Origin: an uncultured Negativicutes bacterium
GTDB lineage: Bacteria > Bacillota > Negativicutes > Veillonellales > Megasphaeraceae
DNA: 64,000 nucleotides
Direction of reading: 5' to 3'
Assembly: GCA_900752195.1 (NCBI GenBank)
Contig: CAADUJ010000012.1
Coordinates: 62,001-126,000, forward strand
This document shows positions 51,339 to 60,505 of the stretch, piece by piece (the stretch's first letter is position 1; every line of letters starts with the position of its first letter). The notes under the pieces are model-generated. The model ran no database searches, was not told where the DNA came from, and saw only the letters and a list, made by a program, of their open reading frames with translations. The position numbers and the translations under genes are program-made.

Positions 51339-51921
51339 AATGAAACCTATTTCGTTAAAAAATGCTGTATCGTTGAGTCATCTCATCGTACAGTCTTATA
51401 TTCCGACGGCAAAGATTATCGTCGATATGACCTGTGGGAATGGGCACGATACAGAATTCCTGGCCCGCCAGATGGACCCTGAATCGGTCCTATACGCCTT
51501 TGATATTCAGACACGTGCTGTAGAAACTACGAAAAAAAGAATACGTGACGCCGGCCTTGCTGGATCTCAGATACGCGTGCAATGTGGTTCCCACGATATA
51601 CTTCTGGAACAAGTAGAGGGACAACCGGACATTATCCTCTTTAATTTGGGATATTTGCCGAAAGGCGATCATTCTCTTCATACGAAGAAAGAAATAACCA
51701 TAAAAGCTATTCAAATTGGCTTGCATAAAATTGCGAAAAATGGGATAATTATTGTAGCGGCATATCCTGGCACCGAAGCGGGCCGAAAAGAGTCGGAAGC
51801 AGTGCAGGATATGCTAGGTTCTTTACCGCAACAGCAATTTCACGTATCACGATGGCAGCCATTGAATGAGGTGAATGAACCACCCGTTTTATACATGATA
51901 CAGAAAAGAGGTAACCTATGA
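51331..51921 (+). CDS. mnmM: tRNA 5-aminomethyl-2-thiouridine methyltransferase (YtqB/MnmM family)
   Basis: This 196-residue class-I SAM methyltransferase shows VDMTCGNGHDTEFLARQM (about 32-49), YAFDIQTRAVETT and DIILFNLGYLPKGDHSLHT, which match the YtqB family annotated as rRNA methylases; YtqB of Bacillus was later shown to be the mnm5s2U-forming MnmM. The last bases overlap argR by 4. It overlaps nadK by 8. Family call is good; the gene symbol relies on the YtqB connection. Confidence 0.85.
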   Translation: MDKMKPISLKNAVSLSHLIVQSYIPTAKIIVDMTCGNGHDTEFLARQMDPESVLYAFDIQTRAVETTKKRIRDAGLAGSQIRVQCGSHDILLEQVEGQPDIILFNLGYLPKGDHSLHTKKEITIKAIQIGLHKIAKNGIIIVAAYPGTEAGRKESEAVQDMLGSLPQQQFHVSRWQPLNEVNEPPVLYMIQKRGNL

Positions 51922-52373
51922 AGAGATTCCGTTATACGAAGATTAAAGAAATAGTTCAATCTCGCCCAATTGAAACGCAAGAAGAGCTCGCAAAGGCTCT
52001 TCAGGAAGCGGGAATTGAAGTGACGCAGGCTACTGTGTCCCGTGACATTAAAGAACTCATGCTTATCAAGGTGCCTACGAGCGATGGTCATTATCGCTAT
52101 GCCCTCAGTCAGGAGCAGAATATGCTCATGTCCAAAAACCGTATGGCCCGGCTTTTCCAGGATTCCATTGTCCGTGTCGATTCCTGCCTGAATCAGATCG
52201 TCATACATACGATTCCCGGTTCAGCATCGATGGTTGCCTCTGCTATCGATTTAGCAAAGTGGGAAAGCGTCATCGGCACCATTGCTGGCGATGATACCAT
52301 CCTTATCATCACGAACAATCCTGAAAGCGTGCCCAATATTACGAAGCTTATCATGACGCTCATGAAGGAATGA
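51918..52373 (+). CDS. argR: Arginine repressor
   Basis: This 151-residue regulator has an N-terminal winged helix (KIKEIVQSRPIETQEELAKALQEAGIEVTQATVSRDIKELMLIKV) and a C-terminal arginine-binding, hexamerisation domain (TIPGSASMVASAIDLAKWESVIGTIAGDDTILIIT). It binds ARG boxes when arginine is abundant. Its place before recN is conserved in Firmicutes. It may bear on the arginine-consuming speA operon at 25 kb, but I find no clear ARG box there. It overlaps the preceding gene by 4 bases. Confidence 0.95.
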   Translation: MKRFRYTKIKEIVQSRPIETQEELAKALQEAGIEVTQATVSRDIKELMLIKVPTSDGHYRYALSQEQNMLMSKNRMARLFQDSIVRVDSCLNQIVIHTIPGSASMVASAIDLAKWESVIGTIAGDDTILIITNNPESVPNITKLIMTLMKE

Positions 52374-52379
52374 TAGACT

Positions 52380-54062
52380 ATGTTGCAATCGTTGCACATC
52401 CATAACTTCGCTTTAATTGAAGATTTGCATATCAATTTTGCCGAAGGCGTGACCATCCTGACAGGGGAAACGGGCGCCGGTAAATCGATTTTACTCGATG
52501 CTATTGGTATGCTCGGCGGCAAACGAGCATCGGCGTCGTTCATTCGTCAAGGTACAGACGCATTCCTCGTAGAGGGTGCGTTCTTTTTTTTCCATGTCCC
52601 ACCAGAGCTGGAAAAAATCCTTATGGATAATCACATTGAGTGTGATGACGGGCAATTCATCATTTCCCGCCAGTTCCACCGCAGTGGACGCGGATCGATA
52701 CTCGTCAATGGCACCCTTACGCCGATTGCCGTCATTCGCCGCATTGCATCGTTCGTCCTCGATATACACGGACAATATGATAACAGGCTTATTTTTGACC
52801 CGACTTATCACGTTCAGATCCTCGACGGATTGACGCCAGAACTCCGCAAAGCCCGGGAAGAGTATGGCACAGTCTATGAAAAGTGGCGTAGCCTTTGTCA
52901 AGAAGCAAAGGCACTGCAAAAGGATGAAAGTGAGAAGGCACGCCTTCTGAGTATCCTCGATTTTCAGATTAAAGAAATCGAGCAGGCCCAGCTAAAGCCT
53001 GGAGAGGATGACGAGTTAGAAGAACAAATCAACAAGGCGTCCCATTCCGAACACATCAAGGATAGCTTGAGAACGGCATTGTTTGCGTTTGAAGGGGGAG
53101 AACGGCAGAAGGGAATTATCGAGCAAGTCGAAGAAATTCATCGTGCCCTCGAAAAAGCATCGACATACGATGGAACCTTTAGCACGTTCGCCAAAAGAGC
53201 AGAATCCTTGTCGTATGAAATCGAAGATATCCACGATGGTGTCCTACGCTATGCTGATGCCTTCCAATTCGATGAACACGCCTTAGACCGCATGCAAAGC
53301 CGTCTGGCGGCCATAGAAAAACTCAAGCGCAAATACGGTGTCACCATTGAAGATATTCTGACTTTTCTGGAAAAGGCAAAGACCGATTTTGAAAGGCTCA
53401 ATGAATCGGAAAGTACCTTAGAGGATTTGAAACAGAAAATTCATGAAAAGGAACGAGACTTGCGACACAGAAGCGATGCCTTGCTGGCACTTCGAAAAGA
53501 CGCAGGCCGGTCGTTCCGGCAGAACATGGAACATACCTTAGCGTGCCTGGGGCTTCCAAACAGTCAGATTGCTTTCCACATCGAACCGATGAAAGATATT
53601 AGCGCTGACGGCTCGAACGGCATTGAGCTCTACTTTTCCGCCAATATGGGTGAAGAAATGCAGCCTTTGGCAAAAATTGCCTCAGGCGGCGAAGTATCCC
53701 GTATCGCCCTCGCCTTGAAAACCGTCGATACGGATAAACGGGAAGGCCGGACGGTCATTTTTGACGAAATCGACGTCGGCATCAGTGGCCAGACTGGTCT
53801 ACAGGTTGCAGCACATATCCGGAAACTACGCAACAAGGGACAAGTATTCTGCATCACTCATCTGCCTCAGACAGCGGCCATTGCAGACCACCATTATTTC
53901 ATCTATAAAAAAGAGCATCAAGGTCGGACGGTTACGCAGATACGAGAACTTTCGGAAAAAGAACATGTTAAGGAAATAGCCCGCATGTTTGCCGGAAACG
54001 ATACGTCGCAAGCCAGCCTTGAAGCGGCAACGCAGCTCATCCGTCAGGTACGCGGCTCGTAA
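52380..54062 (+). CDS. recN: DNA repair protein RecN
   Basis: This 560-residue SMC-like ATPase aids double-strand break repair. The Walker A is GETGAGKSILLDA (about 29-41); the Walker B and signature region is near 445-470 (ASGGEVSRIALALKT, VIFDEIDVGISGQTG). The middle is coiled coil (about 150-380). It begins 6 bases after argR. Length agrees with the family. The strand ends 109 bases before dapB, in a region with a separate promoter. Confidence 0.96.
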   Translation: MLQSLHIHNFALIEDLHINFAEGVTILTGETGAGKSILLDAIGMLGGKRASASFIRQGTDAFLVEGAFFFFHVPPELEKILMDNHIECDDGQFIISRQFHRSGRGSILVNGTLTPIAVIRRIASFVLDIHGQYDNRLIFDPTYHVQILDGLTPELRKAREEYGTVYEKWRSLCQEAKALQKDESEKARLLSILDFQIKEIEQAQLKPGEDDELEEQINKASHSEHIKDSLRTALFAFEGGERQKGIIEQVEEIHRALEKASTYDGTFSTFAKRAESLSYEIEDIHDGVLRYADAFQFDEHALDRMQSRLAAIEKLKRKYGVTIEDILTFLEKAKTDFERLNESESTLEDLKQKIHEKERDLRHRSDALLALRKDAGRSFRQNMEHTLACLGLPNSQIAFHIEPMKDISADGSNGIELYFSANMGEEMQPLAKIASGGEVSRIALALKTVDTDKREGRTVIFDEIDVGISGQTGLQVAAHIRKLRNKGQVFCITHLPQTAAIADHHYFIYKKEHQGRTVTQIRELSEKEHVKEIARMFAGNDTSQASLEAATQLIRQVRGS

Positions 54063-54086
54063 CGTTCATGTATACACAACCCATTC

Positions 54087-54115
54087 TTGACTAAATGTCA
54101 ACGAGGGTTTATATT
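54087..54115 (+). promoter_or_regulatory. Promoter of dapB-asd-dapA
   Basis: TTGACT and TATATT are 17 bases apart, about 55 bases before the dapB start codon. No riboswitch or terminator is seen between them, so a lysine riboswitch is not part of this leader. Confidence 0.65.
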
Positions 54116-54171
54116 GAAATTATATTTCTATTCGCCGCTTCGTAAGAGCTGGCAGTAAGGGGAGTGATACT

Positions 54172-54969
54172 ATGCTGAAGGTACTCGTAAACGGTGCAGA
54201 TGGCCGCATGGGTAGCGAGGTAGTTAAAGCCGTATATGAAGATAGTGAATTAGAGCTCGTAGGTGGCGTCAGTATTTCTCATATTGGCGACGATTTAGGG
54301 ACTTTTGCCGGTCTCGGAACATTGGGTCTTTCCATTCGTGAAGGTTTGGGAAAAGCCATTGACGAACTGAAACCGGATGTCGTCGTCGATTTTACATCGC
54401 CGAAAGCAATTTTTAATAATGCCAGGACCGTTATCGAACACGGTACGAACATGGTCATCGGTACAACCGGTCTTACGGTAGAACAGCGCGCAGAATTAGG
54501 CAAACTTGCAGAAGCCAAGGGCACATGCCTTTTTATTGCGCCTAATTTCGGACTCGGCGCTGTCCTGATGATGAAGATTTCTACAGAAGTAGCCAAATAT
54601 CTGCCTGATGTAGAAATCATTGAAATGCATCACAATAACAAACTCGATGCTCCGTCGGGAACGGCTATCATGACGGCCAATATGATTGCTCAGGCTCGTA
54701 AAGAAGCTGGAGTCGTACCGGCTCCTGACAAGACCCATGAAAGCCTCGATGGTGCCCGTGGTGCAAAAGTAGACGACATTACGATCCATAGTGTTCGTCT
54801 GCCTGGCTACGTCGCACATCAGCAGGTATTGTTTGGGGGATATGGAGAATACCTGACCATTCGCCACGATTCCATTGATCGTAAATCATTTATGCCAGGT
54901 GTCATCCTGGCTGTAAAGAAAGTCGGTTCTCATCCGGGACTTACAGTAGGCCTGGAAAACTTTTTATAA
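54172..54969 (+). CDS. dapB: 4-hydroxy-tetrahydrodipicolinate reductase
   Basis: This 265-residue NAD(P)H enzyme is the second step from aspartate semialdehyde and pyruvate to diaminopimelate and lysine. Motifs are VLVNGADGRMGSEVVKAV near the N-terminus, VDFTSP, IGTTGL, the catalytic EMHHNNKLDAPSGTAIMTANMI (about 145-166) and the C-terminal RHDSIDRKSFMPGVILAV. It starts behind AGGGGAG. asd and dapA follow, so the three act in sequence: Asd supplies the semialdehyde, DapA condenses it, DapB reduces the product. Confidence 0.96.
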   Translation: MLKVLVNGADGRMGSEVVKAVYEDSELELVGGVSISHIGDDLGTFAGLGTLGLSIREGLGKAIDELKPDVVVDFTSPKAIFNNARTVIEHGTNMVIGTTGLTVEQRAELGKLAEAKGTCLFIAPNFGLGAVLMMKISTEVAKYLPDVEIIEMHHNNKLDAPSGTAIMTANMIAQARKEAGVVPAPDKTHESLDGARGAKVDDITIHSVRLPGYVAHQQVLFGGYGEYLTIRHDSIDRKSFMPGVILAVKKVGSHPGLTVGLENFL

Positions 54970-55000
54970 GAGAACGGACCTATACTAGGAGGGGTATGTT

Positions 55001-56038
55001 ATGACAAAGAAACCGGTAGTAGCTATTTTAGGTGCCACAGGTGCCGTAGGACAAGAATTCATCCGTCTCATTGAAGAACGTAATTTCCCGTACAGCTCGT
55101 TGAAACTGTTAGCATCCTACCGCTCTGCTGGAAAAAAGATGACCGTCAACGGTCAGGAATACACCATTGAAGAAGCGAAGCCGGAATCCTTTGACGGTGT
55201 AGATATCGGATTATTTGCCGGTGGGTCCATCAGTAAGGAACTGGGACCAGAAGCTGCGAAACGTGGCTGTGTCGTCATTGATAATTCCAGTACGTTCCGC
55301 ATGGATCCCAATGTTCCGCTCGTCGTTCCGGAAGTCAATCCGCAAGATATTGCATGGCATAAGAACATCATTGCCAACCCGAACTGCTCGACCATCATCA
55401 TGCTCATGGCTTTAAAGCCTATCCATGATCTTTCGCCGATCAAGAAAGTTGTCGTTAGTACATATCAGGCCGTATCCGGCGCTGGTAAGGAAGGTATCGA
55501 CGAATTGCAGGAAGAAGCACAGGCCTATCTGAACGGTGAAGAAATGCATCCACATATCTTACCGAGCAAGAGCCTTCCTAAGCATTATCCCATTGCGTTC
55601 AACCTCATTCCCCAGATTGATAAATTCATGGAAAACGACTACACGAAGGAAGAAATGAAAATGGTCAATGAAACCCATAAGATTCTTCATGACGATTCCA
55701 TTGCCGTCACGCCGACGACGGTCCGTGTGCCCGTATTCCGCAGCCATGCAGAATCCATTATGGTCGAAACAGAAGATGAACTCGACATCAATGCCGTCCG
55801 CAAGGCCATCGACGCCTTCCCAGGCGCGCAGATGCAGGATAATCCCGCTGAAATGGAATATCCCATGCCGTTATATACAGCGGAAAAATATGATGTCTAC
55901 GTAGGCCGTCTCCGCCGAGATCTCTATAACCCGAAGGCTATCAATTTCTGGGTGTCTGGCGACCAGATTCGCAAAGGCGCAGCATTGAACGCATTGCAAA
56001 TTGCTGAATACATGATTGCTAACGATATGATTAAATAA
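55001..56038 (+). CDS. asd: Aspartate-semialdehyde dehydrogenase
   Basis: This 345-residue enzyme reduces aspartyl phosphate to aspartate semialdehyde. Motifs are AILGATGAVGQEFIRLIEER near the N-terminus, IDNSSTFRM, the active-site Cys in IANPNCSTIIMLMAL (about 123-137) and VSTYQAVSGAGKEG. Its product feeds DapA (next gene) and, in principle, the carboxyspermidine dehydrogenase at 22 kb, giving a link between lysine and polyamine synthesis. Spacing to dapA is about 15 bases. Confidence 0.96.
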   Translation: MTKKPVVAILGATGAVGQEFIRLIEERNFPYSSLKLLASYRSAGKKMTVNGQEYTIEEAKPESFDGVDIGLFAGGSISKELGPEAAKRGCVVIDNSSTFRMDPNVPLVVPEVNPQDIAWHKNIIANPNCSTIIMLMALKPIHDLSPIKKVVVSTYQAVSGAGKEGIDELQEEAQAYLNGEEMHPHILPSKSLPKHYPIAFNLIPQIDKFMENDYTKEEMKMVNETHKILHDDSIAVTPTTVRVPVFRSHAESIMVETEDELDINAVRKAIDAFPGAQMQDNPAEMEYPMPLYTAEKYDVYVGRLRRDLYNPKAINFWVSGDQIRKGAALNALQIAEYMIANDMIK

Positions 56039-56053
56039 ACAGGAGTGATAGGT

Positions 56054-56935
56054 ATGTTGACATTTCCTAACGTCATCATCGCAATGATTACGCCGTTCCA
56101 TGAAGACGGTTCCGTCAATTACGAAGCCGCTGTAGAATTGGCAAAAAAATATGCTGACGAAGGTGCCGGTATTCTTCTCGCCGCAACGACTGGCGAAGGT
56201 GCCGTTATGACGGAAGACGAAAAATTGAAGCTCTTTACACTTGTAGCCGACGAACTAAAGGATAAGACCCTTGTCATGGGCAATGTCGGAACGAATAACA
56301 CCATGCAGTCCATGAATCTTGCAAAAAGAGCTGAAGCAACTGGTGTCGATGCGATTCTCTGTATCGTTCCCTATTATAATAAACCGAACCAGGATGGTTG
56401 TTATGCCCATTTCTCGGCCATCGCCAAGGCAACGACGTTGCCGATTTTCTTGTACAATGTCCCCGGCCGTACAGGTGGTAAAATCGAACCGCCTACGGTT
56501 TGTCGACTCGCTAAGGACTATAAGAACATCATTGGTCTCAAAGATGCCAGCGGCGACCTCGACTATGCCGGGTATGTAGCTGCCAATGCGCCAGAAGGTT
56601 TTCATCTCTACAGTGGTGATGATAACCTGACACTGCCTATCGTAGCCGTCGGTGGTGAAGGCGTTGTATCCGTAGCAGCCCATGTCATCTGCAAAGAAAT
56701 GGATGATATGATCCAAGCCCATAAAGACGGAGACGTCAAGAAAGCAGCTGAACTGCATCAGAAATACTTACCCTTCATGAAGGGTGTATTCTGCACAGTC
56801 AGCCCTGTCCCCATCAAGACCATGGTCAACATGCTCGGTTTTCCAGCTGGCCCCTTCCGTCTGCCCTTGGTAGACGCATCGCCAGAAATACGGGAAAAAT
56901 GTGTACAATACTTGAAAGACATCGGTAAGATGTAA
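56054..56935 (+). CDS. dapA: 4-hydroxy-tetrahydrodipicolinate synthase
   Basis: This 293-residue aldolase-fold enzyme condenses pyruvate with aspartate semialdehyde. It has AMITPFHEDGSVNYEA near the start, LLAATTGEGAVMTEDEKLKLF, YYNKPNQDG, and the Schiff-base lysine in IIGLKDASGD (about 160-169). The ATG at 56054 was chosen because AGGAG lies about 8 bases upstream; an in-frame GTG earlier overlaps that site. The terminator after it closes the dap operon. Confidence 0.95.
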   Translation: MLTFPNVIIAMITPFHEDGSVNYEAAVELAKKYADEGAGILLAATTGEGAVMTEDEKLKLFTLVADELKDKTLVMGNVGTNNTMQSMNLAKRAEATGVDAILCIVPYYNKPNQDGCYAHFSAIAKATTLPIFLYNVPGRTGGKIEPPTVCRLAKDYKNIIGLKDASGDLDYAGYVAANAPEGFHLYSGDDNLTLPIVAVGGEGVVSVAAHVICKEMDDMIQAHKDGDVKKAAELHQKYLPFMKGVFCTVSPVPIKTMVNMLGFPAGPFRLPLVDASPEIREKCVQYLKDIGKM

Positions 56936-56946
56936 TACGATGCAAG

Positions 56947-56974
56947 AAAACCGCTTCGTCTGAAGCGGTTTTTT
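56947..56974 (+). terminator. Intrinsic terminator after dapA
   Basis: AAAACCGCTTC pairs perfectly with GAAGCGGTTTT around a 4-base loop, followed by T. The flanking A and T runs allow action in both directions. Confidence 0.9.
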
Positions 56975-57190
56975 ACATAAAGGCAAGGTAATCGTTTCTT
57001 TAGCGATAGTGACGGAAAGTCGTAAACGCCAATGAGCCGATTTAGCAAAAAAAATAAAATCTCTCCCGTGCATAACCCTCCGTCCAAAAAAAATCCCCCG
57101 TACCTATAGGCAATCTTTCATTTTTGTGATATACTAACACAGTTACAGAAAAATATTTTCATATGCTTATACAATAGGAGAGGACAGTAG

Positions 57191-59005
57191 ATGGAACGCA
57201 AGGATATACGTAATATTGCAATTATTGCTCATGTCGACCATGGTAAAACGACATTGGTTGATGCTATGCTCAAACAGAGCCATGTTTTCCGGTCTAACGA
57301 AAAAGTTGCCGAACGTGTCATGGACTCTGGCGATATCGAACGGGAACGTGGTATCACAATCCTATCCAAAAATACGTCTGTTATGCATGATGGTGTCAAA
57401 ATCAATATCGTTGATACACCGGGGCATGCTGACTTTGGCGGTGAAGTAGAACGTGTCCTCAATATGGTTGATGGCGTCCTTCTTCTCGTAGATGCCTTTG
57501 AAGGTCCAATGCCACAGACGAAGTACGTATTGCGCAAGGCCTTGGAACAGAACCTCAAGCCTATCGTCGTCATCAATAAAATAGATAAACCCGATGCTCG
57601 TGTATCGGAAGTTGAAGATGAAGTACTGGAATTGTTTATGGAACTCGATGCAACAGATGAACAGCTCGATTTCCCTGTCATTTATGCCAACGGCCGTGAT
57701 GGCATTGCCAAGACGTCTATGGATGATGACAATGACAATCTGGAACCTCTCTTCAAATGTATCATCGATAATTGTCCGTGCCCGAAGGGCGATGCTGACG
57801 GCCCGTTGCAGTTCATGGTTACAACGCTGGATTATGACGACTATGTCGGCAAAATCGCAGTTGGCCGTATCGTTCGTGGCAAGATGCGTCCGAACCAGGC
57901 TGTTGTCATCACGGATGGAGAAAGCCAACGCCGTGCAAAAATCGGTCGTGTATACACGTATGAAGGCTTAAAACGCGTAGAAGCAGAAGAAGCTTCTATG
58001 GGTGACATTGCTTGCATCATCGGTATTTCCGATTTGAAAATCGGTGAAACCGTAGCCGACCCGGAAAATCCGGAAGCTTTGCCGAAAATCAACATTGATG
58101 AACCGACGTTGTCCATGATTTTTTACGTCAACGACAGCCCCTTTGCCGGTCAGGATGGCGAATTTGTCACAAGCCGTCACTTACGGGACCGTCTTTTCCG
58201 GGAAGTACAGACAAACGTATCGCTCCGCGTAGAAGAAACTGACAGTGCCGATGCCTTTAAAGTTTCAGGCCGTGGCGAGTTACACATCGCCGTATTGATT
58301 GAAGAAATGCGTCGTGAAGGATATGAAATGCAAATCGGTAAGCCTAGCGTCATTACGAAAGAAATTAACGGCAAGAAGTGCGAACCGTTAGAAGCTCTTA
58401 CTATCGACGTTCCTCAGGAATTTATGGGCGCTGTCATGGAAAAACTGGGCACTCGTAAGGCCGAAATGGTCAACATGGTAGACCTGGCAGGCTATACACG
58501 TCTCGAGTTCATTATTCCGGCTCGTGGCCTCATCGGCTTCCGTAGCGAATTCCTTACGGCTACGAAAGGGAATGGTATTATGTACCACGTATTCCATGGT
58601 TATGCACCGTGGAAGGGCGAAATTCCAGGTCGTACACGGGGCAGTTTGGTTGCCTTTGAATCGGGTACGACGACGGGCTATGGTATCTTCAACCTGCAGG
58701 ACCGTGGCATCATGTTCATCGAACCGGCTCAGGAAATCTACCTTGGCCAGGTCATCGGTGAAAGCAATCGCGACGTCGATATCGATGTTAATCCGTGTAA
58801 GAAGAAACACCTTACCAATACTCGTTCATCTGCATCGGATGAAGCTCTCCGCCTCATTCCGCCTCGTCAGATGGGCTTGGAAAAAGCCTTGGAATGGATC
58901 AACGACGACGAACTTGTTGAAGTTACGCCCCATAATATCCGTATCCGCAAGGCAATCCTCGATAAACATGATCGTAAAAAAGCTATGCGCCGCTCGCAGC
59001 AGTAA
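57191..59005 (+). CDS. typA: GTP-binding protein TypA/BipA
   Basis: This 604-residue translational GTPase of the EF-G type aids ribosome assembly and stress responses. G motifs are in IIAHVDHGKTTLVDAML (about 9-25), RERGITILSKN, DTPGHADFGGEVERVL and VINKIDKPDAR; the C-terminal domain ends with HNIRIRKAILDKHDRKKAMR. It starts behind AGGAGAGG. It is a single-gene unit between two terminators. Confidence 0.97.
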   Translation: MERKDIRNIAIIAHVDHGKTTLVDAMLKQSHVFRSNEKVAERVMDSGDIERERGITILSKNTSVMHDGVKINIVDTPGHADFGGEVERVLNMVDGVLLLVDAFEGPMPQTKYVLRKALEQNLKPIVVINKIDKPDARVSEVEDEVLELFMELDATDEQLDFPVIYANGRDGIAKTSMDDDNDNLEPLFKCIIDNCPCPKGDADGPLQFMVTTLDYDDYVGKIAVGRIVRGKMRPNQAVVITDGESQRRAKIGRVYTYEGLKRVEAEEASMGDIACIIGISDLKIGETVADPENPEALPKINIDEPTLSMIFYVNDSPFAGQDGEFVTSRHLRDRLFREVQTNVSLRVEETDSADAFKVSGRGELHIAVLIEEMRREGYEMQIGKPSVITKEINGKKCEPLEALTIDVPQEFMGAVMEKLGTRKAEMVNMVDLAGYTRLEFIIPARGLIGFRSEFLTATKGNGIMYHVFHGYAPWKGEIPGRTRGSLVAFESGTTTGYGIFNLQDRGIMFIEPAQEIYLGQVIGESNRDVDIDVNPCKKKHLTNTRSSASDEALRLIPPRQMGLEKALEWINDDELVEVTPHNIRIRKAILDKHDRKKAMRRSQQ

Positions 59006-59030
59006 TGGCAGCTATCATATAGCTTAATAG

Positions 59031-59073
59031 GGATGGGAAGAACGCACTGCGTTTTTTCCATCCTTTCTTTTTT
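59031..59073 (+). terminator. Intrinsic terminator after typA
   Basis: GGATGGGAAGAACGC pairs with GCGTTTTTTCCATCC (two G-T pairs) around ACT, followed by a T-rich run. Confidence 0.85.
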
Positions 59074-59116
59074 GTGGTATCATAGAAAGGACTAGTAACG
59101 TAAAGGAGGAGATACG

Positions 59117-59524
59117 ATGATCATTATGACCGTCGTCGATGACCATGGCGGTATGAGCTTCCATAATCGCCGCCAAAGTCAAGATAGGGTATTGCGTCAG
59201 CGTATGATGGAAATCGCAGGGGATTCAGGAATATATATGAGCCCCTATTCAGCAAAATTATTTTCTGAGTATGCGAATGTCATACATGAAGATGAAGATT
59301 TCTTAGAAAAGGCAGGTATGGGAGCGTATTGTTTTGTGGAAGACAGGGCGATTGCTCCTGTGCAGGAAAAAATTGAAAAAATCATCTTGTTTCGCTGGAA
59401 CCGGGCGTATCCGGCCGATATGTATTTTGACATAACCCTTAGTGATGGCTGGCATGTAACAGAAACCCATGAATTTGCTGGATCATCTCACGAAAAAATA
59501 ACGGAAGAGGTATACGAAAAATGA
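59117..59524 (+). CDS. Small conserved cytoplasmic protein next to a nuclease
   Basis: This 135-residue protein has a pattern I recall from a clostridial family: an N-terminal DDHGGMSFHNRRQSQDRVLRQRM, a central YSAKLFSEYANVIHEDEDFLEKAG, and IEKIILFRWNRAYPADMYFDI. Such proteins are sometimes labelled ribonuclease Z, but no metallo-beta-lactamase motif is seen, so that label is not supported. It overlaps the lipoprotein nuclease gene by 4 bases (ATGA) and is probably co-translated. A role as immunity or regulator of the nuclease is a hypothesis only. Confidence 0.68.
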   Translation: MIIMTVVDDHGGMSFHNRRQSQDRVLRQRMMEIAGDSGIYMSPYSAKLFSEYANVIHEDEDFLEKAGMGAYCFVEDRAIAPVQEKIEKIILFRWNRAYPADMYFDITLSDGWHVTETHEFAGSSHEKITEEVYEK

Positions 59525-60279
59525 AAGGTATCATGAAATATGCTTGTCTTATACTGACGGCTCTAGCTTTCCTATTAACCGGCTGCAGCAGTTCTCAACA
59601 GGCGGGAAATGCGAGTGGAGATATTGTCAATAAGGCAAAGCAAACTGTTACGACAGCTGTAGAAAAAGCAAAGGGGAGTGGAGAGATATCCTTTTCTCTC
59701 GATTCCATCCCCGATTTTTCCGGCAAGCCTTATGTCGTTATCCATGACAATGTTCCTGATTTTCCAGACAGTGATAAGACGACACAGTCCTTTGAACGAT
59801 ACAGCAATCTCGATTCATTAGGTCGTTGCGGGCCGGCATATGCCAATATCGGCAGAGACCTCATGCCGACGAAAAAGCGTGGTCCTATCGGTCAGGTAAA
59901 ACCATCAGGATGGCAGACTGTGAAATATGATAACGTCGATGGCAAATATCTCTATAACCGGTGTCATCTTATTGGATATCAGCTGACGGCAGAAAATGCC
60001 AATCGGAAAAACCTCATTACAGGAACGCGGTATCTCAACGTCGATGGCATGCTACCCTTTGAGAATATGGTAGCCGACTACGTAAAAGAAACGGGTAACC
60101 ATGTTCTCTATCGAGTGACGCCTATCTTTAAGGGCGATGATCTCGTCGCCAGAGGTGTCCAGATGGAAGCTTATTCCGTAGAAGACGAAGGTGCCGGCAT
60201 CGAATTTAACGTATTCGTGTACAATAACCAGCCTGGCGTCGTCATCGATTACAAGACAGGGAAAAGTCATCGTGGTTAG
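59521..60279 (+). CDS. DNA/RNA non-specific endonuclease lipoprotein (EndA-like)
   Basis: This 252-residue protein has a lipoprotein signal (about 5-22, LTGC lipobox) and a nuclease domain from about residue 60 of the EndA/NUC1 group. The active-site segment is YLYNRCHLIGYQLT, where the usual DRGH reads NRCH, followed by NLITGTRYLNVDGMLPFEN with the metal Asn. A low-complexity linker rich in Lys and Ala (about 35-55) separates it from the lipid anchor. It should sit outside the inner membrane and degrade extracellular or periplasmic DNA. Related Firmicute proteins have the same NRCH variant. Confidence 0.85.
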   Translation: MKGIMKYACLILTALAFLLTGCSSSQQAGNASGDIVNKAKQTVTTAVEKAKGSGEISFSLDSIPDFSGKPYVVIHDNVPDFPDSDKTTQSFERYSNLDSLGRCGPAYANIGRDLMPTKKRGPIGQVKPSGWQTVKYDNVDGKYLYNRCHLIGYQLTAENANRKNLITGTRYLNVDGMLPFENMVADYVKETGNHVLYRVTPIFKGDDLVARGVQMEAYSVEDEGAGIEFNVFVYNNQPGVVIDYKTGKSHRG

Positions 60280-60360
60280 AAAATAATAAAGTTAAACGGA
60301 ATAGTTTCAGTAACAATTAAGAAAAACATAGATTATATATAAAAATATAACGAAATAGCG

Positions 60361-60389
60361 TTGACATTCTTTCTCTGTGGTGTTATAGT
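60361..60389 (+). promoter_or_regulatory. Promoter of the second AGCS symporter
   Basis: TTGACA and TATAGT are 17 bases apart, about 120 bases upstream of the start codon. Transcription would start near 60396, just before a short structured leader. Confidence 0.78.
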
Positions 60390-60397
60390 ATGGTCAT

Positions 60398-60483
60398 CGG
60401 ATCGAAGTACTGGATCCGCAATAGAATAGTTGGGAGATGGGCCCCTCAATCGTACAATACCGTGTACGATAGAGGGGCTTTTT
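60398..60483 (+). promoter_or_regulatory. Short structured leader with terminator before the second AGCS symporter
   Basis: A perfect hairpin (CGGATC / GATCCG, 60398-60418) is followed by an unpaired stretch with TTGGGAGATGG and then a two-part terminator stem (GCCCCTC / GAGGGGC with inner TCGTACA / TGTACGA, 60441-60478) and five T. This is a promoter-aptamer-terminator layout 22 bases before the start region, typical of a small riboswitch or attenuator; ligand not recognised. Sodium or an amino acid are candidates. Confidence 0.6.
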
Positions 60484-60505
60484 GTAATCTGAGGGGGATG
60501 GTAGT

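Noticed and set aside
59117..59524. Ribonuclease Z function for the small protein
   Set aside because: No HxHxDH metal-binding motif is present and the protein is far shorter than ribonuclease Z.
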